A stretch of 25,021 bases of DNA from JANNPJ01 sp035474375 (GCA_035474375.1 DATINJ010000186.1:1-25021), one strand, 5' to 3'; shown: positions 1 to 8,458, numbered from the stretch's first letter. Notes: generated from the sequence alone by a model not told the origin. Numbers and translations: made by a program.

Positions 1-180
1 ATACGTCTCGTCAAACACCAGAAGATGCGGGCGATCCAACCGCCAGAACCGCAACACCCCACCAAACACCGTCACCACCACGATCGCCAACCACCCCCAG
101 ACCGGCATCACCGATCTCGGGCTCAGCTGAGGCGGATCCGGCACCCGAGCTGCAGGCGCATCCACGTCCTGAACGCTCAT
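1..180 (-). CDS. pmt: Protein O-mannosyltransferase (Pmt, GT39), N-terminal fragment
   Basis: Reading the minus strand from the ATG at 180 gives 60 codons that run off the left edge, so only the N-terminus is visible. It has a short hydrophilic, Pro-rich leader, then a first membrane segment (about residues 27-42, VWGWLAIVVVTVFGG), then LRFWRLDRPHLLVFDETY. The FWRL..P....FDE(T/S)Y block is the start of the first extracytoplasmic loop of bacterial Pmt proteins, whose Asp-Glu pair is needed for catalysis. Known family role: transfer of mannose from polyprenyl-phosphate-mannose to Ser/Thr of secreted proteins at the membrane. The gene is divergent from the PPOX gene, with 47 bp between the starts. 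No strong Shine-Dalgarno (SD) sequence precedes this ATG. The family call is confident, although the protein is truncated by the window. Confidence 0.85.
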   Translation of the reverse strand, partial: MSVQDVDAPAARVPDPPQLSPRSVMPVWGWLAIVVVTVFGGVLRFWRLDRPHLLVFDETY

Positions 181-227
181 CGGGTCATCGTAGAGTGGGA
201 CCACCAACGAAAAGGAGCAGCCCACCG

Positions 228-641
228 ATGAGCACTCAGGAACTCCCGGAAACCTACGCCGACCTGCTGGAGGGCCCCAACTTTGCGCATCTGGCCACGG
301 TCCGGCCAGACGGCTCACCGCAGAGCAGCGTGATGTGGTTCGACTGGGACGGATCTCGGGTACGGATGACGCACACCAAGACCCGGCAGAAATTCGCCAA
401 CCTCGAGAAGGACCCCCGGGTATCGCTTTCGATCGCGGATCCGAAGGACCCGTACCGATTCATCGAAGTACGTGGAGTCGTCGAATCCGTTGCGGACGAC
501 GATGCAACCGCTTCGTTCTACAAGAAGCTGCAAGCTCGGTACGGAATGGACTACGAGGTTCCGGACGCCGACGTCCGGGTGATCATTACGATCAAGCCGG
601 AGACCTACGTCGCTGTCAGCGGCGGCAGCGTTCGCCACTGA
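228..641 (+). CDS. PPOX-class F420-dependent oxidoreductase-type protein
   Basis: A 137-aa protein. The ATG at 228 is preceded by AAAGGAG at 211-217, so I prefer it to the upstream in-frame start at 195. The whole protein is one split-barrel flavin/F420-binding domain: FAHLATVRPDGSPQSSVMWF near the start is the typical strand pair of Rv1155-like pyridoxamine-phosphate-oxidase-fold proteins. It is followed by a TRQKFANLEKDPRVSLSI segment and the RFIEVRGVVE strand. Known family members bind F420 (or FMN) and reduce small substrates in the cytoplasm; the substrate cannot be read from sequence. Length is normal for the class. It appears monocistronic, with 176 bp before the next gene. Assignment to F420 rather than FMN rests on overall resemblance only. 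Confidence 0.85.
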   Translation: MSTQELPETYADLLEGPNFAHLATVRPDGSPQSSVMWFDWDGSRVRMTHTKTRQKFANLEKDPRVSLSIADPKDPYRFIEVRGVVESVADDDATASFYKKLQARYGMDYEVPDADVRVIITIKPETYVAVSGGSVRH

Positions 642-817
642 TCCCATCAGCTCCCATCAGCCCAGCCAGTCACGGACGTCGGGTTGGGCCCTTGCGCCGA
701 CCGGCGCCATCCAGCATGCTCATGGGGACCCACCACCGATGACCACCCTTTAAAGATGAAAATGATCGCGACGTTGTCGCCCAGTCCTAGAACGGGGGCT
801 CTCCCGCCGATCGCTCG
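642..817. other. Intergenic region upstream of the MoxR/VWA trio
   Basis: A 176-bp gap. It holds a short direct repeat (CCCATCAG, twice near 644-660), a small hairpin of 5-bp arms (GCGCC/GGCGC, 694-698 and 703-707) that could be a weak terminator for the PPOX gene, and an AT-richer stretch (TTTAAAGATGAAAATGAT, about 749-766) that may hold the promoter of the downstream trio. I see no convincing -35/-10 pair. Confidence 0.4.
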
Positions 818-2350
818 ATGAGCCGATCCGTGGCGGAGCAGTCCGCGATTCTCAGTTCCCACCATGCCGAGGCCCTGATTCGGGCCCGACGATTCGGCGT
901 CCCCCGCTCCATGATCGAGACCGCCGAGGCGCGTCGTCGCGTCGGTGACTGGCGTGGCGCCTGCCGGGCCGCGCAGGTCGATGTCCGGCTGAACCTCGAC
1001 GCGCTGCGTCACCGGTACGGCAGCAGCCTCGTCGGTGATCTAGTAACCGATCTACGGTCGCTCGCCCCTGACCTGCTGCGCTGGAACCTCCCGCGAAACC
1101 TCCATGGCCCCGGGCGGTTACGTTCCGATCTGGTGGTTCCGCTGGCTACGTATTCCCGCGAGCCGGGCACCGACACTCTGATGCTGGCCGCCTTCACGGC
1201 GAAGCAGGCGCTGGCGGCCGGCGAACGGGTGCTCCTGGTTTCGCTGCCGCTCACCCTCGGCGGTCGAGCGGCGGTCGAGCCCGGCCCGACGGCCGGCGAG
1301 ATCGGCCGCCTGCGGCTTCGGCAGGCCGGCCGCTACCGCCTCGACCAGCATTCCTTCAGCTGGGACGCGCGAACGTGGCCGGATCTTCCGGTCTCCGACC
1401 ACCGAACCGATGCCGATCCGATCACCCGGCTTCAAGACCAAGGACGTGTCGAAGAGGCCTGGGCCGCAGCCGGAATCCCGCTGTCTGTGGATTCGAACCA
1501 GTCACTCGGTGCGGCCCGTGGCCGGCAGCACACCGAGCGCTGGGCACACCGAGTGGCGGCCGCACCGGTCAACCTGACCGGCCTGGTCGCCGAAGCCCGA
1601 CGGCTGCACCCGGAGGCGGACCGGGTCGCGTTCTTCCCCGGTAGCGGGTGGGCGATCGTCCTGGACGGCGTGTCCGGATCGTCGGTGACGGCACGTTGCG
1701 TCGACGCCGCTACTGCCGGCGGCCTTCCGGTCCTGCCGCTGGCCGCCTGGTCGCGGCCGATAGACCGGGATCTGGTCCGGCTCGGATTCCTCGCCGCCGA
1801 TCAGGTGCACCCGTTGGTGTCTCGCGCCCAACTGCCGCCCGGCACTCCCGCGCAGACCCGAAGCGACTCCGTCCTGGTGCGCTGCGGGACCACCATGCAC
1901 CGCCTCACTCTCTTCGAAAATACCTGGCAGGCGGTCGATCACCACCCAGATCAACTACGCCGCGAGCGTTCGTTCGCCCGGTTGGGCGGTCCGCTGTGCG
2001 ACTGCCTGCGGGAAATCGAGTTGATCATGCAGGACTCCGGTCTGGCTGGGGACGTCGATCTCTACCTCCAGCACGGCCAGATCGAGCCGGCACGAACCCT
2101 CGTCCGGAGCCGGCTCGGAGCCGCAGCCGCCCTCTCGGACATCGAACTGCCTGGTGGTGCGTCAGCCACCGAGGTCATTGCCGATTTGAAGGAAACCGCA
2201 CTCCGTTACCGACTCCTGCTGGCCGGCGTCCAACCCTGGACCTCCAGCGTCGGGTTCCTGCCGGCTACCTCGAGCCACACCAGGACATCGTCCACTCGCC
2301 GCCGACGAACCCGAAAGGGGGCCGGCCCAGCCAACCAGGTGATCACATGA
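818..2350 (+). CDS. Unrecognised protein, first gene of a MoxR/VWA trio
   Basis: A 510-aa soluble protein that I do not recognise at family level. There is no signal peptide or membrane segment. The N-terminus is helical and Arg/Ala-rich with several RR pairs (MIETAEARRRVGDWRGACRA). The middle contains hydrophobic strand-like segments (RVLLVSLPL, VAFFPGSGWAIVLDG). The C-terminal 40 residues are basic and low-complexity (SSTRRRRTRKG). The ATG at 818 has only a G-rich stretch (794-798) about 20 nt upstream, and a GTG at 830 is an alternative. Its TGA overlaps the ATG of the MoxR gene (ATGA, 2347-2350), so the two are translationally coupled. The context suggests a partner or substrate adaptor of the MoxR/VWA pair; this is inference from position only. 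Confidence 0.7.
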   Translation: MSRSVAEQSAILSSHHAEALIRARRFGVPRSMIETAEARRRVGDWRGACRAAQVDVRLNLDALRHRYGSSLVGDLVTDLRSLAPDLLRWNLPRNLHGPGRLRSDLVVPLATYSREPGTDTLMLAAFTAKQALAAGERVLLVSLPLTLGGRAAVEPGPTAGEIGRLRLRQAGRYRLDQHSFSWDARTWPDLPVSDHRTDADPITRLQDQGRVEEAWAAAGIPLSVDSNQSLGAARGRQHTERWAHRVAAAPVNLTGLVAEARRLHPEADRVAFFPGSGWAIVLDGVSGSSVTARCVDAATAGGLPVLPLAAWSRPIDRDLVRLGFLAADQVHPLVSRAQLPPGTPAQTRSDSVLVRCGTTMHRLTLFENTWQAVDHHPDQLRRERSFARLGGPLCDCLREIELIMQDSGLAGDVDLYLQHGQIEPARTLVRSRLGAAAALSDIELPGGASATEVIADLKETALRYRLLLAGVQPWTSSVGFLPATSSHTRTSSTRRRRTRKGAGPANQVIT

Positions 2351-3561
2351 CTTCGCTTCAGACCATGCCTGCCGACCCCGACACCATCGAAACCCTCGAT
2401 CCACTAGCCACTGCGGATCGCCTGATCGAGCTCACCCGGGCCGGGACGACCGTCCCGGACGACAACCCCTATCTTGCCGCCCTGGCATTGGCGATCTCGG
2501 CGAACCTGCCGGTCCTGCTCTGGGGGCAACCCGGAATCGGTAAATCCTCCGTGATCGAGCGATTGGCACGCGACCTGCAGCTACCGCTGGAAACCGTGAT
2601 CGCCAGCGTGCACGAACCGTCAGACTTCGCCGGGTTGCCCATCGTCGGGCCCGATCCGGCCCGCGAAGGGATCCCGATGGCCCCGCCGGACTGGGCGGTT
2701 CGGCTGCACCGCAGCGGACGCGGAGTGCTCTTCCTGGACGAGCTGTCGTCCGCCCCACCTGCCGTTCAGGCCGCCCTGCTGCGCGTGGTGCTGGAACGCC
2801 GGGTCGGCAGCCTGACCTTGCCCCCAGCCATCCGGATCATCGCTGCCGCGAACCCGGCCGAGACGGCGGCGGACGGCTGGCAGCTGGCCGCTCCCCTGGC
2901 GAATCGCTTCATCCACCTGCCCTGGCTGCATGACCCCGGCATCGTGGTGCGGGGTCTGGCCGGCTGCTGGCCGCATGTGTTGCCGCCGCGACTGATGCCG
3001 ACCGGGTTGGACGCCGCAGTCCGGAAGGCCCGCTCTCTCGTCTGCGGTTTCTTGACCGCCCGGCCGGACTACACGCATCGGCTGCCCACCGGGATCGAGG
3101 CCCGAGGAGGTGCCTGGCCGTCACCGCGAACCTGGGAAATGGCACTGCGGCTGATGGCCTTCGCGTTCGCCGCCGAGGCCGGATCGGAAGCATTGTCCAT
3201 CGTGGTCCGCGGGGTGATCGGGGACGGCGCTGGGCTGGAGCTGATGGCGTTTCTGGAACGCGCCGACCTACCCGACCCCGAGGAACTCCTCCGGAGCCCG
3301 GGCAGCTTTCCGGCACCGGATCGGGGTGATCTGGTGCACGCGATGCTGACGTCGATGGTGGACGCCGTCCGTCGCCGGACGACTCGAGCCCGGTGGGACT
3401 CGGGGTGGGCCGTGCTGGCCCGGATGGCCGTCAGCCACCCGATCGATCTGCTGGTCTCGCCGGCGATGGACCTGGCGGCCCTCCGCCAACCCGACTGGCC
3501 GTTGCCGACCGATCTGGATCGACTCGAGCCGGTGCTGGCCCTGCTCGCGGTGGCGAAATGA
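2347..3561 (+). CDS. MoxR-type AAA+ ATPase
   Basis: A 404-aa protein. The start is set by the ATGA overlap with the preceding gene; a longer upstream reading in the same frame is only a shadow of that gene. Visible motifs are Walker A GQPGIGKSS (about residues 60-68), Walker B VLFLDE (127-132), a sensor-1 Asn in AAANP (about 169) and an arginine-finger candidate in ANRFIHL (R187). The family is MoxR/RavA-like AAA+ ATPases, which use ATP to remodel or insert cofactors into partner proteins, usually with a VWA-domain protein encoded next door. That partner follows here, with a second ATGA overlap at 3558-3561. It is predicted to act as a cytoplasmic oligomer. Substrate unknown. Confidence 0.9.
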   Translation: MTSLQTMPADPDTIETLDPLATADRLIELTRAGTTVPDDNPYLAALALAISANLPVLLWGQPGIGKSSVIERLARDLQLPLETVIASVHEPSDFAGLPIVGPDPAREGIPMAPPDWAVRLHRSGRGVLFLDELSSAPPAVQAALLRVVLERRVGSLTLPPAIRIIAAANPAETAADGWQLAAPLANRFIHLPWLHDPGIVVRGLAGCWPHVLPPRLMPTGLDAAVRKARSLVCGFLTARPDYTHRLPTGIEARGGAWPSPRTWEMALRLMAFAFAAEAGSEALSIVVRGVIGDGAGLELMAFLERADLPDPEELLRSPGSFPAPDRGDLVHAMLTSMVDAVRRRTTRARWDSGWAVLARMAVSHPIDLLVSPAMDLAALRQPDWPLPTDLDRLEPVLALLAVAK

Positions 3562-4841
3562 CCGAGCCTGGTGCGTTGGATCTGGTCAAACTTCTGGCCG
3601 CCCGTTATCGGGCCGCCCGCGCCCGGCCCTACCTGGCCGGAGCCCTGTTCGCGATGACGGTGGTCAGTTCCCCGACGGTGCTGACCATGGGAGTCGACCG
3701 GTACTGGCGCTGCTATGCCAGCCCGGCCTTCGTCGATGCCACCGACATCGACGAGCTTGCCGGCGTCTGGTTGCACGAGGTCGCTCACCTGCTCCGCGAC
3801 CATCACACCCGAGCCAGAAGGCTTTTCGAGCAGAGCCGGGCCGATGCCGCGGCCGGGCGGCCCAGCCAGCTGGATCCGCAGCACCCGGAACGCGAACAGC
3901 TCCGGCTGAACCTGGCCATGGACTGCGAGATCAACGACGACGTGTGCGCCGGCTTGGACGCCGCGAGCGGTGTCCGGTTGCCACCCTGGGCAGTCACCGC
4001 CAGCGGGTTGGGCTTGTCAACCAAAGAGCCGTTGTTCGAGCAGTACCTGCATCACCTCACCGCGGCTTTCGCGTGCGGGCGGCTGGCCTGGCTGGACTGC
4101 GGGTCGGGGGCGCATGACGGGCAGCCCGCCTGGGAACTGGACGGCACCGGCGCCAACCCGCTGTCTCCGGCGCAGGCGGCGGCCATCCGGTACCGAGTCG
4201 CGGAACAGATTCGCCGGGGCATCGGCAACGCGCCGCGCGGCTGGCAACGCTGGGCCGAGGACATCAGCCAGCCGGTGCAGGACTGGCGCCGACTGCTGCA
4301 GGCCACCCTGCGGCACAGCCTTGCCCAGGTCAGCGGCGCCGTCGACTACGCCTACCGCCGACCAGGTCGACGTGCCGCCGCCCTGTCCGGGACGGTGATC
4401 ATGCCCAGCCTACTCAAGCCGCTGCCTACGATCGCGATCGTGATCGATACCTCCGGATCGGTGGCCGACAGCGAGCTGGGCATTGCTCTCGGCGAGACCG
4501 CCGGGATCCTCAAGGCAGTAGGGGCCAAGGGCAACCGGATCAGTGTCTACAGTTGCGATGCCGCCGTCCACACCGTGCAGGAGGTTTGCGACACCGCGCA
4601 AATCAACCTGGCAGGCGGTGGTGGAACCGATCTGCGGCAAGGAATTCGCCGCGCCCAGGAGCACACCCCACGCCCCGACATCATCGTGGTGATCACCGAC
4701 GGGCATACCCCGTGGCCGTCGGAGCGCCCGGCCGGCCGGGTCATCGTCGGCCTCCTCGGGCCGCCACCGGCGCTTGACGAATTCGGCGTCTGGCATCCGC
4801 TCCGGCCACCGCAATGGGCCGAAACCGTCCACCTCAGGTAG
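3558..4841 (+). CDS. Metallopeptidase-like (DUF2201-type) and VWA domain protein
   Basis: A 427-aa protein starting in the ATGA overlap with the MoxR gene. The N-terminal half carries an intact HExxH zinc motif (HEVAH, residues 73-77), followed by DHH and by NLAMDCEIND (about 118-127), the acidic helix typical of DUF2201 putative metallopeptidase domains. The C-terminal half is a von Willebrand A domain with a complete MIDAS: DTSGS (297-301), GGGTD (Thr about 357) and ITDGH (Asp381). Such proteins are the usual partners of MoxR ATPases. The HExxH may be catalytic or structural; sequence alone cannot tell. The gene ends 4 bp from the convergent Cys-rich gene and shows no clear terminator. Confidence 0.88.
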   Translation: MTEPGALDLVKLLAARYRAARARPYLAGALFAMTVVSSPTVLTMGVDRYWRCYASPAFVDATDIDELAGVWLHEVAHLLRDHHTRARRLFEQSRADAAAGRPSQLDPQHPEREQLRLNLAMDCEINDDVCAGLDAASGVRLPPWAVTASGLGLSTKEPLFEQYLHHLTAAFACGRLAWLDCGSGAHDGQPAWELDGTGANPLSPAQAAAIRYRVAEQIRRGIGNAPRGWQRWAEDISQPVQDWRRLLQATLRHSLAQVSGAVDYAYRRPGRRAAALSGTVIMPSLLKPLPTIAIVIDTSGSVADSELGIALGETAGILKAVGAKGNRISVYSCDAAVHTVQEVCDTAQINLAGGGGTDLRQGIRRAQEHTPRPDIIVVITDGHTPWPSERPAGRVIVGLLGPPPALDEFGVWHPLRPPQWAETVHLR

Positions 4842-4845
4842 GCCA

Positions 4846-5385
4846 CTAGGACGGCTCGGCGTCGTCCACCAGTTCGAGGACTCGGCTGCGGCAACCCCGG
4901 CACAACTGGGCGACCACGATCAGCGACGACCCGGTCAGGGCAGCCACTCGCTCCGGTGCGGTCTCGGCCAGCGGCCCGCACCGGTCGCACTCCGAGCTGA
5001 GGCCTGCCGACTCCGCGACGACCGGCTCGGCGCACGGCGGGCACCGCAAGACCCCAGGGATCCGAGCGATGGCGACGACCGGGACCGCGGCGGCGGCGCT
5101 GATGGTATGCGCGCATCCCGACGACCTGCCGGTGATCACGGCGGCGACGGTCAGGCAACGGATCGACAGCACCCAGGCATCGCCTTCGGCCGCGCTGCCC
5201 CATCGGTCCGGGGCGATCCGCTCGGCCCAGTCGAGCGCGTCCCAGCCGGCCGCCATCCGCTGATCGACGTCACTGCGCGGAGTCGCCTCGTCCAGGGCGA
5301 GGACCGGGCGGCTGCACGGAGCACACAACCGCCACCAGTCCGCCAGGGCCGGTCGGTCGCATCGTGGCCGCGTGCAACCGGACAT
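4846..5385 (-). CDS. Cys-rich hypothetical protein, probable zinc ribbon
   Basis: A 179-aa protein, not recognised. The ATG at 5385 has a GAGGGG ribosome-binding site a few bases upstream on the minus strand. Cysteines come in pairs: CTRPRC and CAPC near the N-terminus, and CPPC, CDRC and CRGC in the last 70 residues. This suggests two or more zinc ribbons. No membrane segment or signal peptide is evident; the middle (WVLSIRCLTVAAVITG) is moderately hydrophobic. It is convergent with the VWA gene, 4 bp away, so the two transcripts probably overlap. Coding status is supported by the ribosome-binding site, the tight packing and the regular Cys pairs; function is unknown. Confidence 0.65.
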   Translation of the reverse strand: MSGCTRPRCDRPALADWWRLCAPCSRPVLALDEATPRSDVDQRMAAGWDALDWAERIAPDRWGSAAEGDAWVLSIRCLTVAAVITGRSSGCAHTISAAAAVPVVAIARIPGVLRCPPCAEPVVAESAGLSSECDRCGPLAETAPERVAALTGSSLIVVAQLCRGCRSRVLELVDDAEPS

Positions 5386-5446
5386 GGCCCCCCTCGAAGT
5401 GGATACCCCTAGGGTGCCATGCGGCGGCCGTTACCGAACAGGCTGG

Positions 5447-6226
5447 TCACAGCGGGTCGATGAGGCGGTGCAGGAAGCGGCGAGTGCGGTCGTGGACGGG
5501 AGCGTCGAGCACGTCGGCGGGTGCCCCGTGCTCGACCACGACACCGCCGTCCAAGAACACCACCTGGTCGGCCACCTGGCGGGCGAACCGGATCTCGTGG
5601 CTGACGACCACCATCGTCCAGCCGTCACCGGCCAGGTCCTTCATCACCGAGAGCACCTCGCCGACCAGCTCTGGATCGAGGGCGGACGTCGGTTCGTCGA
5701 AGAGCATCAGGCGAGGCCGGATGGCCAGCGCCCGGGCGATTCCGACACGCTGCTGCTGGCCGCCGGACAGCTCGAACGGGTACTGGTCCGCCTTGTCTGC
5801 CAGACCTACCCGTTCCAACAAGGCGAGCGCTTCCGCCCGCACCTCGTCCGGCGGCCGTTTCTGCACCACTCGCGGACCCTCGGTCACGTTGCCGAGCACG
5901 GTGAGGTGCGGAAAGAGATTGTGACCTTGGAACACCATTCCGCTCTGGGCTCGGAGTCTCGCGATGGCGGGCTTTTCCACCGGAGCGGAGAAGTCCAGTT
6001 CAACCGTCCCGATCCGGACCGTCCCAGCGTCCGGGATCTCGAGCGCGTTCAGCGACCGGAGGATCGTTGTCTTGCCCGATCCGGAGGGCCCGATCAACAC
6101 CGTCACCGATCCGGCCGGGACCAACAGGTCGATCCCCCGGAGAACGTGGTTCTCACCGAACGACTTTCGCAGTCCGGTGACTTCCAGCAGGGCCTCCGCG
6201 TCGGACCGCAGCTCCGGCGCGGTCAT
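5447..6226 (-). CDS. Polar amino acid ABC transporter, ATP-binding protein
   Basis: A 259-aa ATPase. The ATG at 6226 overlaps the stop of the permease gene (6223-6225), so it is translationally coupled. All motifs are intact: Walker A GPSGSGKTT (46-54), Q-loop Gln100 in MVFQGHNLFPHLTV, signature LSGGQQQR (153-160), Walker B LMLFDEP (173-179) and the switch His210 (VVSHE). The FxHxTxxxNV pattern and length are those of GlnQ/HisP/TcyC-type polar amino acid importers. It is predicted to be peripheral on the inner face of the membrane, powering the adjacent permease. It is the last gene of a three-gene operon. Confidence 0.95.
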   Translation of the reverse strand: MTAPELRSDAEALLEVTGLRKSFGENHVLRGIDLLVPAGSVTVLIGPSGSGKTTILRSLNALEIPDAGTVRIGTVELDFSAPVEKPAIARLRAQSGMVFQGHNLFPHLTVLGNVTEGPRVVQKRPPDEVRAEALALLERVGLADKADQYPFELSGGQQQRVGIARALAIRPRLMLFDEPTSALDPELVGEVLSVMKDLAGDGWTMVVVSHEIRFARQVADQVVFLDGGVVVEHGAPADVLDAPVHDRTRRFLHRLIDPL

Positions 6227-6894
6227 GAGACCACGTACCGATCGAGGCGAGTCTCCAGCCGGGCCTGGCTGAAGGAGAGTCCCAGGCAGATCACCCAGTA
6301 GTAGGCCGCCGCGACCGCGTAGAGGGTGAAGAATTCGTAGGTCGGGGCGGCCAGTTCCTGCGCCTTCCGTAGCAGCTCGGTGACCTGGATGGTGGACGCC
6401 AGCGAAGTGTCCTTGACCAGCGAGATCAGCGTGTTGGACAGCGACGGCACCGCGACCCGCAGCGCTTGCGGCAGGACGATTCGGCGCAGCGCCGTCGGGT
6501 AGTTCATCCCGACCGTGAAGGCCGCCTCCCACTGCCCTCGGGGGACCGAAAGGATAGCCGCCCGGATCACCTCCGAGGCATACCCACCGACGTTGAGCGT
6601 GAAGGCGAGGCACGCACTGGGAAACGGGTCGATCGTCGCGCCGATCGACGGCAATCCGTAGTAGATGATGAAAAGCTGTACCAGTAGTGGGGTTCCACGA
6701 ATCACTGAGACGTAGAACCGGGCCGGGGCGGCGATCAGGCGGACCGGCGACAACCGCATCAGCGCGATCAGGAGCGCGAGTATCAACCCGAGCACGAAAC
6801 TGATCAGGGTCAAGGGGATCGTCCCCCGAACGGTGCCTGACAACAACGGAAGCAACGATCTGCGAATCAGGTCAGCGGTGGACCCGGGCTCCAT
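6223..6894 (-). CDS. Polar amino acid ABC transporter, permease
   Basis: A 223-aa membrane protein with five or so hydrophobic segments (for example ISFVLGLILALLIALM and the C-terminal YAVAAAYYWVICLGLSF). It contains the HisM/GlnP-type block RGTPLLVQLFIIYYGLPSIG and the EAA loop EAAFTVGMNYPTALRRIVLP, which docks on the ATPase. The family is the His/Glu/Gln/Arg/opine permease family. The ATG at 6894 lies 30 bp after the binding-protein gene. Only one permease gene is present, which implies a homodimer as in cystine and some glutamine systems. Confidence 0.95.
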   Translation of the reverse strand: MEPGSTADLIRRSLLPLLSGTVRGTIPLTLISFVLGLILALLIALMRLSPVRLIAAPARFYVSVIRGTPLLVQLFIIYYGLPSIGATIDPFPSACLAFTLNVGGYASEVIRAAILSVPRGQWEAAFTVGMNYPTALRRIVLPQALRVAVPSLSNTLISLVKDTSLASTIQVTELLRKAQELAAPTYEFFTLYAVAAAYYWVICLGLSFSQARLETRLDRYVVS

Positions 6895-6924
6895 CCGTCT
6901 CCTTCGCCTTCTCGTCGAGCCGGC

Positions 6925-7710
6925 TCAGCTCGCGGCCGGACCGGAAACGTCCTGCCCGAAATACTTCTGGGAAATCTTTGCCAGCGTGCCATCGGCCCGC
7001 AACTGCTGCAGCGCCTGGTCGAACTGCTTCGCCAACGGACTGTCCTTCCGGAAAGCGAAGGCCTGTTCGGTCTTCTCACCGATCTCGGCGGAAATCTTCA
7101 CGCCGGTGTCGCCGGAGGACTTGAGATAGTCGAGCACGGCCAGATTGTCGTTGATCGTGATATCGACCCGACGCTGCTTGAGCAGCGTGACGGCCTGACT
7201 GAAACCCTCGACGGCCTCGACCTTGGCGCCGCCGGTGCGAGCCGCCTCGGCCCAGTTGCTGGTCGCGGACTGAGCCGACTTCTTGCCCCGAATATCGCTG
7301 GCAGACTGCACCGACGTGTCGTCGGCCCGCGTCACGACAACCCCGGTGGAGATCGTATATGGCTGCGAGAAGGCGTACTTGGCTTCCCGCTCGGGCGTGA
7401 CCGAGATCTGGTTGGCAACGACGTCGTACCGTTTGGCCTCCAGACCGGCGAAGATCGAGTCGAAGGTGTTCTCGGAGTACTCCACCGGGCGACCGAGCTT
7501 CTGCGCGACCGCGGCGGCGACCTCGATGTCGTAGCCGGTGAGCTTGTTTGTTGCCTTGTCGTGATAGGTGAACGGAGCGTAGGTGCCCTCGGTGCCGATC
7601 TTCAGCGGTTCACTGGCCCCAGAACCATCGCCGGAACCCCCTCCACAGGCGGCCACGCCCAGCACAGCGAGGGTTGCGGCCGCGGCGACCATCAGCATCC
7701 TGCGGTTCAT
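6925..7710 (-). CDS. Polar amino acid (cystine-like) ABC binding lipoprotein
   Basis: A 261-aa lipoprotein. The start at 7710 (MNRRMLM) is chosen because GGAG lies 9 nt upstream; a TTG at 7725 is in frame but overlaps that site. The lipobox is VAAC with Cys22, followed by a Gly/Ser linker. The mature part is a family 3 solute-binding protein: IGTEGTYAPFTY, LTGYDIEVAAAVAQKLG, and VANQISVTPEREAKYAFSQPYTIS. The last block closely resembles the FliY/TcyJ L-cystine-binding proteins as I recall them, so cystine or a related amino acid is the best guess. First gene of the operon; transcription starts in the divergent 7711-7857 gap. Confidence 0.92.
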   Translation of the reverse strand: MNRRMLMVAAAATLAVLGVAACGGGSGDGSGASEPLKIGTEGTYAPFTYHDKATNKLTGYDIEVAAAVAQKLGRPVEYSENTFDSIFAGLEAKRYDVVANQISVTPEREAKYAFSQPYTISTGVVVTRADDTSVQSASDIRGKKSAQSATSNWAEAARTGGAKVEAVEGFSQAVTLLKQRRVDITINDNLAVLDYLKSSGDTGVKISAEIGEKTEQAFAFRKDSPLAKQFDQALQQLRADGTLAKISQKYFGQDVSGPAAS

Positions 7711-7816
7711 CACAACACACTCCAACGTTCTCGATCAGCATCTTCTAGATCAACTTGGTCGTGAACAATGTACGCCCGGAACGGACCGGCGGTAAAACCG
7801 AGCCGCAGTCGGGTTC

Positions 7817-7846
7817 TTGATCCCCTGCCGTTCGGTTTCTGATATT
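7817..7846 (+). promoter_or_regulatory. Possible promoter of the lipoprotein gene
   Basis: TTGATC (7817-7822) and GATATT (7841-7846) are separated by 18 bp and match 4/6 each with the -35 and -10 consensus. The predicted transcription start would fall within a few bases of the ATG at 7858, and no Shine-Dalgarno sequence is visible, so a leaderless mRNA is plausible. Weak evidence. Confidence 0.3.
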
Positions 7847-7857
7847 TTTCTGTGCCA

Positions 7858-8430
7858 ATGAGGATTTCAACCCGGTCTACCGCCCTGGCCAGCATGGCCA
7901 GTGTCCTCTTGCTGGCGATTTCCGCCTGCGAGGACGACCCCACCCCCGACGCCTCGGCGACGACCACTCAACCAACCACCTCGGCCTCGACCTCGGCACC
8001 TGCGTCGGCACCCGCCTCCGTGGGCGCGACGAAGCCCAGCCCGAGCAAGGCAGCGAACTACGCCGCCAACACCAAGAAGGTTTGCGCCAAGGTCGACAAC
8101 CTCTTCGAGGGTGCCGAGCTGGAGCGCTTCGCCAAGGACCTGGGCCGCCACATCCTCTACAAAAAGGCCAAAAAGGCGGCGAAGGCGGATCAGGCCCGGG
8201 ACCTGGCCAAGAAGGAACTGAAGGCTCTCGCTACCGCGGTCCGCAGCAACACCTCATCGGCGCAGGACCCGGAGCTGAAGGCTGCCGGCGAAAAGTCGGC
8301 GGTGAGCATCGAGAAGACCGCGGCGGACAATGCGTTCTTCGCAAAGCTCAAGACGATCAAGGACGTGAACGGCAACCTGACGTCAGAGATGACCCCCTGG
8401 CTGACCCCGCTCTCGGTGTACTGCGCCTGA
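7858..8430 (+). CDS. Small hypothetical lipoprotein
   Basis: A 190-aa protein with a lipoprotein signal: Arg-containing n-region, hydrophobic ALASMASVLLLAISAC with lipobox ISAC (Cys24). It is followed by an acidic start and a Thr/Ser/Ala/Pro-rich tether of about 40 residues. The remaining ~120 residues are predicted helical and Lys/Ala-rich (KKAKKAAKADQARDLAKKELKAL) and end in a single Cys. No enzymatic motif is recognised. I prefer ATG 7858 to the in-frame GTG at 7852, but no ribosome-binding site decides it. Divergent from the ABC importer and convergent with the M15 peptidase gene. Confidence 0.72.
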   Translation: MRISTRSTALASMASVLLLAISACEDDPTPDASATTTQPTTSASTSAPASAPASVGATKPSPSKAANYAANTKKVCAKVDNLFEGAELERFAKDLGRHILYKKAKKAAKADQARDLAKKELKALATAVRSNTSSAQDPELKAAGEKSAVSIEKTAADNAFFAKLKTIKDVNGNLTSEMTPWLTPLSVYCA

Positions 8431-8433
8431 CCA

Positions 8434-8458
8434 GACGAGAGCCGTTCCGGCCCTCGTC
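8434..8458. terminator. Hairpin between convergent genes, likely bidirectional terminator
   Basis: GACGAG (8434-8439) pairs with CTCGTC (8453-8458). After one mismatch, GCCG (8441-8444) pairs with CGGC (8448-8451) around a 3-nt loop. It sits in the 42-bp gap between two convergent stop codons. There is no long T-run, as is common in high-GC actinobacteria. Confidence 0.5.

Noticed and set aside
755..771. Zur/Fur-like half site TGAAAATGAT upstream of the MoxR trio
   Set aside because: Only one half of the expected palindrome is present; the other half does not match, and nothing in the genes suggests zinc or iron control.
1648..2346. N-terminal extension of the MoxR reading frame
   Set aside because: It overlaps the upstream coupled gene in another frame, has shadow-like Arg/Pro composition, and the ATGA overlap at 2347 gives a normal MoxR start.
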